This document shows positions 56,241 to 64,000 of a stretch of DNA of 64,000 nucleotides, in pieces (the stretch's first letter is position 1; each line of letters begins with the position of its first letter). Where the stretch lies: positions 1-64,000 of the forward strand of contig JALQPE010002710.1 in NCBI GenBank assembly GCA_030407315.1, written 5' to 3'. Both the position numbers and the translations under genes were made by a program. Below the pieces are notes generated by a model. The model was not told where the DNA came from and did no database searches. It saw nothing but the letters and a program-made list of their open reading frames with translations. This stretch comes from Asparagopsis taxiformis. Taxonomy: Eukaryota; Rhodophyta; Florideophyceae; Bonnemaisoniales; Bonnemaisoniaceae.

Positions 56241-56729
56241 GACGAAATTGGAGTCGACCGACAAGGAAAAATAGAGTGGTCGCCGTGATGGATGCGGACA
56301 TCCAGTCGAGCACGGCGGCAGAAATTTCTGGGGTCGAAATTTTTGAATTTCTGAACCGGCGCCCGTCCTAGGTGGACATAGACATGCGGAAGTCCATCCC
56401 GAGGGGACATCCGTGGTACTAGAAACAATGAATGTCGCCCTAGTAATACTAGACGTACTAGACCGCATGGACGTCCGGTTCTAGGCGGACATCCAAAAAT
56501 ACTGGAGACATGGACGTCCGCCTAGTAATACTAGGTGTACTAGAGGTTGTGGACGTCCGCGTCCATTTCCGAGAACACAGACGAACAGATGATGCTGGAG
56601 AAAGGAGGCAAAGGACGAATGCCAGAGTGGTGGTGAGAAATGGAAAAAGGATGTGCATCGTAATGGGGGAAGGAAACGTAGGGAAGAAGCGGAAGGAGTA
56701 GAAGGTATCTGATAGGAAGCTGTGCCTGT

Positions 56730-57156
56730 TGTAGCGTATTATAGAACTACTATCATACTTGAGCAACCAGCGACAATAATGCTGTCATCGGTCAAACGCT
56801 CTCCCAAGGAGAATGTCAGGAACAGCGAGTGATGTTCTTGATGACGAGTTGTCACATCGGCGACACCGATGTAAGTTAGTTGTTACGGATGCTGGAAATA
56901 GCACTGTCTCGCGGAGACAGTGCCACACGTCGCAACAGAGCGACATATACTAGGCTTAGATTAACTGTCGATTAGAGACAGTATTGACAGAGCCAATAGA
57001 TGCTCCGTCTCGTCGCCAACTAGGTCAAATCATTGACGACGGCAACGACCGCATAGCCATGCCCTGATTAGTATTTAGTCCGCAAGTAACTTTGCTATTC
57101 AGTAAAAAGGTATGGAACATCCACCATCAACACAACGCTCTACCAAGACAACCACA
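56730..57156 (+). repeat. Gypsy-C 5' LTR
   Basis: 427 bp. It contains a perfect hairpin GCACTGTCTC-GCG-GAGACAGTGC at 56901-56923 and a second, ACATCGG/CCGATGT, at 56854-56872. Both are repeated in the 3' LTR. Confidence 0.95.
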
Positions 57157-57168
57157 GTGATCACTTCA
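57157..57168 (+). promoter_or_regulatory. Gypsy-C primer-binding position, GTGATCACTTCA
   Basis: Directly follows the LTR end AACCACA. It shares the GTGATCACT core with Gypsy-A and Gypsy-B despite little similarity in the LTRs. Confidence 0.6.
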
Positions 57169-57305
57169 TCTGCCTTTGAAGAGCGAAACACGCCGTTGGA
57201 AGCCGAGCGGTAAGACTATCACGCGTATACGTACCAACATACTGGAAAGGACACTCAGAACTTTCAGTGTGGGACAGTTCACGCATCGATATTGTGTGAT
57301 ATTAC

Positions 57306-58110
57306 ATGTCAGCCGAATCTGGAGCCACGGGCAGAGATACACGAAAAAACGTCACTATGTCTGCTACTGTTGATCACCCGCGCTTGGTGAAACAAGACCC
57401 AAATTCGATACGTATTTTCCTACGGTTATACGACCAATACACCAACGAAGTATTGGCCAGAGCTTTACAGCTATCCGGTTCTGAACAACCAGCGGAAGCA
57501 GGAAATCCTGTTGACTTAAAATTTTGCGTAGAACCAGAATACCTGGAGTCTGCCATCGCCTTGGGATTTATCCCAGGTGTCTTGTCATACAGACAATTGG
57601 ATGATACCACTTTGCGTGCTTTTCTAGACAAAAAGCAGAAGAATGCAAAGAATCAGTAACGTTGTCTTCGCTGGACAACTTTGTGTCCAAAAATCTAAAA
57701 ATGGACATGCAAGACTCATCTGCGGTATCGCGGATGCAATCGTTGTTTGTGTCGTATCACACTTTATTACGACAAAATGGCTTATTGTGGGTGATGGATA
57801 CGTCACCAAAGGTGGCAGTACATCATGTATTGTCAGCCATTCGGCCTAAAACTATGCAGAGCCGTCTAAAAGACGACCTGTCTTTTGCGCACTGCCGGCT
57901 TAAGAAAGACTTTAAAGGATTTATGGAACACGCATTGCGATTAGCGGAAGCATTCCAACTTATCGATACTGGCCGCAGCTCACCGATTAACGAGCAGGAT
58001 ACACCTGTCTCTAAAAAGTCAACAAAGCAGCAGAAAAGGGGAAAGAGAGCAAGACAGCGTCAAAAGCGAGCAAGCTTGCGCGATTTGTCCCTCTATGCCC
58101 ATTCAAACTG
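57306..58110 (+). pseudogene. Gypsy-C Gag, in two frames
   Basis: First part 57306-57659 (117 codons, from ATG; a second Met 17 codons on is an alternative). The match to other Gags continues from about 57650 in the -1 frame (SSLDNFVSKNLKMDMQD...) to about 58100. The zinc knuckle (CPFKLC...HYIQDC) is another -1 step on, in the pol frame. Both steps are -1, so programmed frameshifting is possible, but no standard slippery heptamer is obvious at the first. Confidence 0.7.
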
Positions 58111-58113
58111 TGT

Positions 58114-61100
58114 GTGCCCCACGGGAAACGTCACTACATACAGGACTGCCCTGCGTCCAACGCAGAACAAAAACAAGAAATGCGTCGCGAATTGGCTGAG
58201 CGAAAGGCTCGAGACGGGCCTGCACAGTCAACAAGAGCTCGCAATGCATCAAGAGAACAAGATAGAAAAGCTGTGTCGGGACGTCTTAGCAACCGGCTTG
58301 AGTCAAAACCACGAGATAGGACAGGATGCCAAATTACCATTTCCAACGGAATCTCATCGATAGAAACCCGAGGACGCTGCGATGATGGTAGTGACGACAG
58401 CCTGGCTTCTCGCAGCGTTGCAGAGAGAGCGGTAGCGATAGGAATTGGTACATTCCTGGACATCAAGCCCGTCACACTGCAGGTCGCTTTACGAAAAGGA
58501 AAGCGTGCCGCGACATTCAAGTTTTCAAAAATATGGAAAGTGCCGCGAACGGTTCTAAACCTTTCCTCAGGCCCACTTGCACTACTTAACACATCTTTTT
58601 TGGTGCCAGATGATGAGTTAGCCTGTGAGGAGCTGTTGCTTGGACAGCCCATTCTACGCCACTTGCGCATAGATTCTCAAACATTGCTTGAAATGCACCG
58701 CACCGCGCTTGACGGAGCAGATTGCGCGCCCGTTGGGAATCCAACGATCCCGAAAGGTGGCGGCAAGCTCAGCCGCCTAATGGTGGCACGGATCAATCAA
58801 GTTCATAACTCAGAGATTGCTGAAGATGCACGCAAGCCTACAGCACAACCTGTTGATAATAGGAAAAGGCTCGACTACTTTAACCTCAAGAATGAGTCCG
58901 ACCCTTTTCCGGATCCATCCTTGTTGGATCCAACAGACAGCGAGCAGCAGAGTGACATAGAAAAATCTGTTTCCGACATGCTTACTCGCGCTCACAATTC
59001 CGGTCTTCCTGAAAAATACCACCGGAAACTACAGTCAATCGTGTATCCAAACTTTGACAATTTTCGCACTGGCCTGTCCTCTGGACCTCCGGCAGACTTG
59101 CCACCCCTGCGAATTGCCCTCACGAAGGACGCCCGGCCGACGAAGATAAAACTGCGCAACTACTCGCAAGCGCAGCGTGAATTCTTGACGGAATTTGTGC
59201 AGAAGTTAGTCCAAAACGGATTAGCATACCCAAATCCGACTGCAGCTTGGGCGGCGGCTCCCCTTCTTGTGCCAAAACCGGGCCCTGCAAGATTCAGATT
59301 CACAGTTGATTTACGACCTGTGAACAAATTCACGGTGAAACACCAGTTTCCTATGCCGAACCTAGAACACGCGATGTCTAAGTTGGTCAATTCAAAGTTC
59401 TATGCTACATTCGATCTGTCTACAGGATATTGGCAACTTCCTTTACATCCTGACAGCCAAGAATGTCAGTCATTCTTGACTCCAGATAATGTTTACTCTC
59501 CTACTAGAGTGCTGCACGGCACCACAAACGCTGTCGCGCATCTGCAGTCAGCTCTCACTTCCATCATTCCAACCAACCTCCATTCTCATGTTCTCATATG
59601 GCTTGACGATATATTAAGCCATCACACATCGGTCGAGTCATTATTGGACACGATTGAAGACATATTTACAATGTTTAAGAAGCACCGCATTCACTTGCAC
59701 CCGGGCAAGTGCAACTTGTTTGCAACATCAATCACTTGGTGCGGCCGTCTCATCTCAAAACACGGCATACGCTTTGACCCGCGACGATTGGATGCACTTC
59801 GCACCATGGCTCCGCCTACCACCGGCGCGCATCTGCAACAATTCCTTTGCGCAATGCAATGGGTGAAATGTTGCATACCGTGTTTTTCTACTATTACGAA
59901 GTCACTGCATGACTTCTTACAGAAAGTATACTCACACGCCCCAAAACGCACCAAATCTTCTCTCTCGCGAATCACACTGGCTTCTCTCGGATGGGGAGAA
60001 GATATGCACAGAGCTTTTGAACACTGCAAGCAAGCACTGGCATCGCAAGTCACCGTCAGCCATAGAGATTCGCAGAAACGCTTGTGCGTTTACACCGACG
60101 CGTCTGACGAACTTTGGTCAGGCATCATCACACAAGTTCACCACTCTGAAATGTGGAAACCACACGCGGAACAGCAGCACGAACCCCTCGCATTCCTCTC
60201 TGGACGTTTCAATGATACTCAATTGAGATGGTCTACTCTAGAAAAAGAGTCATTCGCGATTCTTGCAACACTCGAACGGATGCACTGGCTCGTTGCTACA
60301 CCCGCTGGATTTGATCTCTACACCGATCACAACAACATAATATTCATCTTTGACCCCCTGTCACTTCTTCCAGACCTCGCTCAAAGCTCTATCAAGAAAT
60401 TTCTGCGATGGGCAGTACGGATGAGTATGTACAACTATGTATGTATTCACATCAAGGGTGAGGATAACGTATGGGCCGATCTATTAGGCAGATGGTCTGC
60501 CCCACCGACACTTCGCCGCCTAATCCATATACCGCCTCTAGTTTCTAGTCAAGACTCGGAATTTGACTGGCCTTCGGACTCTGAAATCATGCGTCTACAA
60601 CAGAAGCATGCAGATTCACGACCAGCTGGCGTAAGGTGCGTAGAAGGAATATGGAATAATAAGGATGGGATCATATGGATACCGGATGACGTGGATGACC
60701 TCCACCTCCGCATATGCATAGCAGCTCACACCAGTTGTGGTGGCCATCGTGGCCGAGATGCAACCGAAAGAGCCATCCGTCGGCATTTCTTCTGGTCCAC
60801 AATGAAAGCCGATATCAAGACGTTTGTCCAGTCTTGTATTCATTGCATCTCCACAACCAAGGGAGACAAACAGCCACGCCCATTAGGTGCTGCCCTCCAT
60901 GGCACCGCACCGAACGACTTACTACAGTTCGACTACTTGGAGATGGCGCCGAGCAAAAGTGGATGCAAGTATATTCTTCTCCTTCGTGATGACTTTTCGT
61001 CATACTGCTGGCTCATACCATTCGCTTCCGCCAACGCGGAGAATGCCGCTGACGCTGTCATAGAATGGGCCAGTACATTTACTATTCCAAAGGGACTGAT

Positions 61101-62031
61101 GTCTGACGGGGGTAGTCATTTTAAGAACGAAACAATTCGTCGGGTATGCAAAGGTCTGAAGGCTCCACACCATTTCACACTCCCCTACACACCTTGGAGT
61201 AATGGGAGTGTTGAGAGGCTTGGGAAAGAAGTCCTGCGAGCTTTTCGATCCATACTATCGGAACTTCGTCTACGGCCTGAAGAATGGCCAGACCTAGCTC
61301 CAATTGTACAGAGTGCTCTAAACAACGCTCCCTCGCCACAACGTCGCAACATGGCCCCAATTACTATTTTCTGCGGCTTAAATCCGACTACACCAGTCTG
61401 CACATTCAAGAGTTCGTCTACCGGAGCGATCATTACGTTAAGAAACGCTCAAGAGGAGCTGCAAAGAAGCCTTTCGTCCGTGCAAGAGAAGCTCTTTGAG
61501 TTGCACCCACTTGTTCATGATTCTTTAATGTCAAATCGGCAGCGTGCCCGCATAGCAGTTTCAAAAGGAAAACTTCCTAACTTTTCTGAAGGAGATTACG
61601 TGCTCGTCGCTAGGGAAGAATTCCCTGCTGGCGAGAAACTAAGCTTGCGTTGGAGAGGTCCCCGACGCATAGTGAAAGCACTATCTGATTATGTTTACAA
61701 AGTTGAAGATCTACGGAATGGCGTCTGTGAAGATGTACACGCATGCAGACTTCGATTCTATTCGGATTCCGCTTTGGACACTACTGCAGTCTTTCCACAC
61801 GTCCTGAGTTCAGAGACAGGCATGCAGGTTGCAAGACTGATGGGTCTCGAAAAGACTAAGGATGGGTTAATGGTGCATGTCCGATGGAAAGGCCTATCAC
61901 CTAACGACGACACTTTAGAGCCTTTACAAAAGGCCTACGAAGACGTGCCGAGACTTGTTGAGCGACTGCTTGCTCGAGCTTCGGTACCCCGTGGGTTGGT
62001 AGCAGAGGCAAAGGAAGCGCTTGACCTCTGA
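58114..62031 (+). CDS. Gypsy-C Pol polyprotein, uninterrupted
   Basis: 1305 residues; the frame is open from slightly upstream and probably expressed as a Gag-Pol fusion. Zinc knuckle end HYIQDC. Protease-like region with DDGSDDS where Gypsy-A and B have DYGADH. RT with TVDLRPVN, FDLSTGYWQLPL and IWLDDIL (WLDD at 59599-59610, residue about 496) and WCGRLIS. RNase H with YTDASDELW, YTDHNNI and DNVWADLL. Integrase zinc region (CGGHRGRDAT, CIHCIS) and DDE core (LMSDGGSHFKN, NGSVERLGKE). The C-terminal chromodomain (VHVRWKGLSPNDDTLEP) has Leu where A and B have the Trp of TWEP. Confidence 0.95.
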   Translation: MPHGKRHYIQDCPASNAEQKQEMRRELAERKARDGPAQSTRARNASREQDRKAVSGRLSNRLESKPRDRTGCQITISNGISSIETRGRCDDGSDDSLASRSVAERAVAIGIGTFLDIKPVTLQVALRKGKRAATFKFSKIWKVPRTVLNLSSGPLALLNTSFLVPDDELACEELLLGQPILRHLRIDSQTLLEMHRTALDGADCAPVGNPTIPKGGGKLSRLMVARINQVHNSEIAEDARKPTAQPVDNRKRLDYFNLKNESDPFPDPSLLDPTDSEQQSDIEKSVSDMLTRAHNSGLPEKYHRKLQSIVYPNFDNFRTGLSSGPPADLPPLRIALTKDARPTKIKLRNYSQAQREFLTEFVQKLVQNGLAYPNPTAAWAAAPLLVPKPGPARFRFTVDLRPVNKFTVKHQFPMPNLEHAMSKLVNSKFYATFDLSTGYWQLPLHPDSQECQSFLTPDNVYSPTRVLHGTTNAVAHLQSALTSIIPTNLHSHVLIWLDDILSHHTSVESLLDTIEDIFTMFKKHRIHLHPGKCNLFATSITWCGRLISKHGIRFDPRRLDALRTMAPPTTGAHLQQFLCAMQWVKCCIPCFSTITKSLHDFLQKVYSHAPKRTKSSLSRITLASLGWGEDMHRAFEHCKQALASQVTVSHRDSQKRLCVYTDASDELWSGIITQVHHSEMWKPHAEQQHEPLAFLSGRFNDTQLRWSTLEKESFAILATLERMHWLVATPAGFDLYTDHNNIIFIFDPLSLLPDLAQSSIKKFLRWAVRMSMYNYVCIHIKGEDNVWADLLGRWSAPPTLRRLIHIPPLVSSQDSEFDWPSDSEIMRLQQKHADSRPAGVRCVEGIWNNKDGIIWIPDDVDDLHLRICIAAHTSCGGHRGRDATERAIRRHFFWSTMKADIKTFVQSCIHCISTTKGDKQPRPLGAALHGTAPNDLLQFDYLEMAPSKSGCKYILLLRDDFSSYCWLIPFASANAENAADAVIEWASTFTIPKGLMSDGGSHFKNETIRRVCKGLKAPHHFTLPYTPWSNGSVERLGKEVLRAFRSILSELRLRPEEWPDLAPIVQSALNNAPSPQRRNMAPITIFCGLNPTTPVCTFKSSSTGAIITLRNAQEELQRSLSSVQEKLFELHPLVHDSLMSNRQRARIAVSKGKLPNFSEGDYVLVAREEFPAGEKLSLRWRGPRRIVKALSDYVYKVEDLRNGVCEDVHACRLRFYSDSALDTTAVFPHVLSSETGMQVARLMGLEKTKDGLMVHVRWKGLSPNDDTLEPLQKAYEDVPRLVERLLARASVPRGLVAEAKEALDL

Positions 62032-62041
62032 GAAAGGGGTG

Positions 62042-62468
62042 TGTAGCGTATTATAGAACTACTATCATACTTGAGCAACCAGCGACAATAATGCTGTCAT
62101 CGGTCAAACGCTCTCCCAAGGAGAATGTCAGGAACAGCGAGTGATGTTCTTGATGACGAGTTGTCACATCGGCGACACCGATGTAAGTTAGTTGTTACGG
62201 ATGCTGGAAATAGCACTGTCTCGCGGAGACAGTGCCACACGTCGCAACAGAGCGACATATACTAGGCTTAGATTAACTGTCGATTAGAGACAGTATTGAC
62301 AGAGCCAATAGATGCTCCGTCTCGTCGCCAACTAGGTCAAATCATTGACGACGGCAACGACCGCATAGCCATGCCCTGATTAGTATTTAGTCCGCAAGTA
62401 ACTTTGCTATTCAGTAAAAAGGTATGGAACATCCACCATCAACACAACGCTCTACCAAGACAACCACA
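62042..62468 (+). repeat. Gypsy-C 3' LTR
   Basis: 427 bp, same sequence as 56730-57156 by eye, bordered by CCTGT. Confidence 0.95.
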
Positions 62469-62511
62469 CCTGTGCTGGGAAGATTTGAGTCGATGAGTGG
62501 TAACTTGTAGC

Positions 62512-62518
62512 TTATAAA
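62512..62518 (-). promoter_or_regulatory. TATA-like box of paralog C, displaced by Gypsy-C
   Basis: TTTATAA on the coding strand. It is now about 5.8 kb from the paralog C start codon because Gypsy-C lies between. Confidence 0.55.
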
Positions 62519-64000
62519 CTGTGCTGAACGGAACACTAGACGACTAAATTTCTAGATTTAGATGGTGATACCACACTTAACCGATACGATATCCCTAGAA
62601 CAAGAGTGTGAACACATGCAAATGTGGGCTCCTCACAGGTGAAAAAGGTGGCGTCATAACGCGGTTACAACACTTGTTGAACAATGACAACATGAAGCAG
62701 TGCCAAGCAGCCAAATTTCAATGTTTAGTCGTGTCATCAGACAATCAGTCTACACGTTCTGAAATGAGGCGTCAAATGAACATGGGAAATCGTGCATACA
62801 AGTGCATTGCTGCCGTGAGATTCTGTCTCGCCGGTTAGAATATCGAAGCAAATGGTTGCTTCTGGAAAGGCGTGCATCTTGGGAGCTATAGCACTCTCGG
62901 ATGGTGCGGTTTGGGCAGCACAGGGGGCTGCGCGTATGTTGGAATCGCGAGAGACTGCTAAATTGTTACACAGCGGCCTGAGCGCACAACAGGAGACGAT
63001 TTGTGAGTGGGCGGCATCTTGTATTTGAACGGAAACTGAAATAGTGTGTTTCCACTGTAATACGCGCGCAACATATGACAAGCGTTACAGAACGATACAG
63101 GAACGGTATGGCCGTGACATAGTAATGCGTCTGAAGACCACCGCGCCACAACAACAACAGTATTGAAAGCGTAAGAACCAGATGCGTGCGGGATGTCGTG
63201 CTGCCAACGTGTGCTCAAACGCTGTCATGACTCGCTCCCCAGCGAGAATCGCGTAGACCATTGTCGCAGGCCAGAGATCCTGCGACAGGGCTGTCTCGTG
63301 TCACAGCGAGGAAGCCAGTAAACGGAAGACACGTGTGCGAAAGCTATACAGAGCCCTTTGTGCACCGTGTGTGGATACAAACGCTACAGCAATGACGTAT
63401 TGGCCTGCCGCAATGTCGACCAAATTGTTCGCACAAATGTTTGCAAGCGAGTGTGGGACACTTGGGTGGCAGTTTGTTGTAATGACGATTCGGTGTTACC
63501 AGAGACGGAACGTACAATACGGTACGTGCCGTCATTGGTAGATACGACCAGTCGTCGTATGTACCCAGTTCACTTCACTGAATTAAATTAATATTTCGAC
63601 TGCGTTGTCGACGACGCTATCGAAATTATGGAAAATTGGGTTTCCGCAGACATGCAAATGGGCATGGATGGGATTTCCACTGCTCAGCGGTGGAGTTGTC
63701 CTTGTTTCTCTTGCGTTTGCGCGATCAGACCGTGTTCTTCTCGAATGGTCAAAAGTTCGCCCTTACCGAAAGGCCGGAGGCGTTTCCACGAACTGGGATT
63801 CGGAACAGATCAGAAGTCATACTTCCCATGAACGCGACTGCAGAGAAACAAGCAGTCATAGGGTTGGTGAAACACTGGTTGTCGCTGACGATACCACGGG
63901 CAGGAGAAATCAGATTCTATTCTTTCTCCAAGTCCATTCCTTGCTATGGTTTCTGTGACCTTCCGAAGCACAATGAGACAGAAGTGAATTTGTCTCTTGT
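62519..64000. repeat. Upstream module, copy 3 (runs off the window)
   Basis: Matches 29778-31240. It includes the in-frame TGA frame (62852-63166, TGA at 63026-63028) and the coding-like pieces at 63.35-63.95 kb. Slightly more diverged than copies 1 and 2 near 62.55-62.80 kb. Confidence 0.85.
62852..63166 (+). pseudogene. Conserved frame with in-frame TGA, copy 3
   Basis: Same layout as 26448-26759: 58 codons, TGA at 63026-63028, then an open segment ending PQQQQY. It keeps more of the frame than copy 2. Confidence 0.35.

Larger units (their letters stand above)
45021..56583. mobile_element. 11.56-kb TIR element of unknown superfamily
   Basis: Terminal inverted repeats of about 34 bp with two mismatches begin CGTCTGTGTT(T/C)TCGGAA and end in GGACGCGGACGTCCA. 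Target duplication AA (45019-45020 and 56584-56585), proved by the empty site AGTAGCAACAGATG in paralogs A and B. Subterminal repeats of GGACGTCC and CTAGTAC occur at both ends. Inside lie tandem repeats, C-rich then G-rich strand-asymmetric flanks, long inverted arms and a 2.75-kb core. No transposase is recognised. The short TSD and subterminal repeats recall CACTA elements, but the terminus is not CACTA, so the class is open. Confidence 0.9.
38445..56658 (-). pseudogene. Cys-rich secreted protein, paralog C, split by two insertions
   Basis: The start codon and signal peptide are at 56584-56658. An 11.56-kb TIR element (45021-56583) interrupts right after the signal peptide. The body lies at 43583-45018: pro-region, both 12-Cys modules, a linker of 11-residue TPTPPTTTANS-type repeats and the C-terminal domain. 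Copia-1 (38464-43577) then cuts the last few codons, which remain at 38445-38463. All junctions agree with the uninterrupted sequence of paralog A. Gypsy-C sits 72 bases before the ATG, between it and the TATA-like box. Confidence 0.9.
56730..62468 (+). mobile_element. Gypsy-C: Ty3/Gypsy LTR retrotransposon in the promoter of paralog C
   Basis: 427-bp LTRs that appear identical, TG...CA ends, target duplication CCTGT (56725-56729 and 62469-62473), GTGATCAC after the 5' LTR, gag in shifted frames, an uninterrupted 1305-codon pol and a polypurine tract (GAGAAAGGGGTG, about 62030-62041). The empty site is visible before paralog B. This is the youngest and best preserved Gypsy here. Confidence 0.97.

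Overview
The window is eukaryotic nuclear DNA dominated by nested mobile elements. It holds TATA-like boxes, AATAAA signals, two Ty1/Copia-type and three Ty3/Gypsy-type LTR retrotransposons, two solo LTRs, DNA-transposon-like terminal-inverted-repeat (TIR) elements, and a few intron-poor host genes for secreted proteins. The setting and the secreted Cys-rich proteins fit a florideophyte red alga of the Chondrus crispus type. That assignment is inference from general knowledge and was not tested by a search.

The host backbone is a segmental duplication around two gene families. One encodes a small secreted von Willebrand A-like protein (22484-23161 and 36355-37029, both minus). The other encodes a secreted protein with two 12-cysteine modules, a Ser/Thr/Pro linker and a conserved C-terminal domain. 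It has four copies: A (24559-25998, minus, the only intact one), B (27550-29661, minus), C (38445-56658, minus, blown apart by insertions) and D (12199-19538, plus, pseudogene). A shared upstream module recurs at about 26.1-27.4, 29.8-31.5 and 62.5-64.0 kb.

Each damaged paralog carries mobile DNA, and intact paralogs supply the empty sites. Gypsy-B (13748-19335, TSD ATGGG) is in D. A solo LTR (27678-28269, TSD CCGAG) is in B. Copia-1 (38464-43577, TSD GAACA), an 11.56-kb TIR element (45021-56583, TSD AA) and Gypsy-C (56730-62468, TSD CCTGT) are all in C. Elsewhere lie Gypsy-A (2421-8077) inside a SANT-like pseudogene, a 594-bp TIR element (11045-11638, TSD CGT), a second solo LTR (20387-20978, TSD GTCAC), a foldback element (31543-31739) and Copia-2, which has lost its integrase (31950-35214, TSD GTAGA).

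The best candidate for something undescribed is the 11.56-kb TIR element. It has about 34-bp TIRs, subterminal GGACGTCC and CTAGTAC repeats, G-rich/C-rich strand-asymmetric ends, and about 1.6-kb near-identical internal inverted arms. The arms carry a repeated two-hairpin cassette and flank a 2.75-kb core. I recognise no transposase in it. A second copy of its right end is at 1-1202.

Also notable: the three Gypsy lineages share GTGATCAC in place of a TGG-type primer-binding site, and all have Trp in place of Tyr in the RT YxDD box. LTR pairs of Gypsy-A and Gypsy-B differ mostly by 1-bp indels, so some frameshifts called here may be sequence errors.
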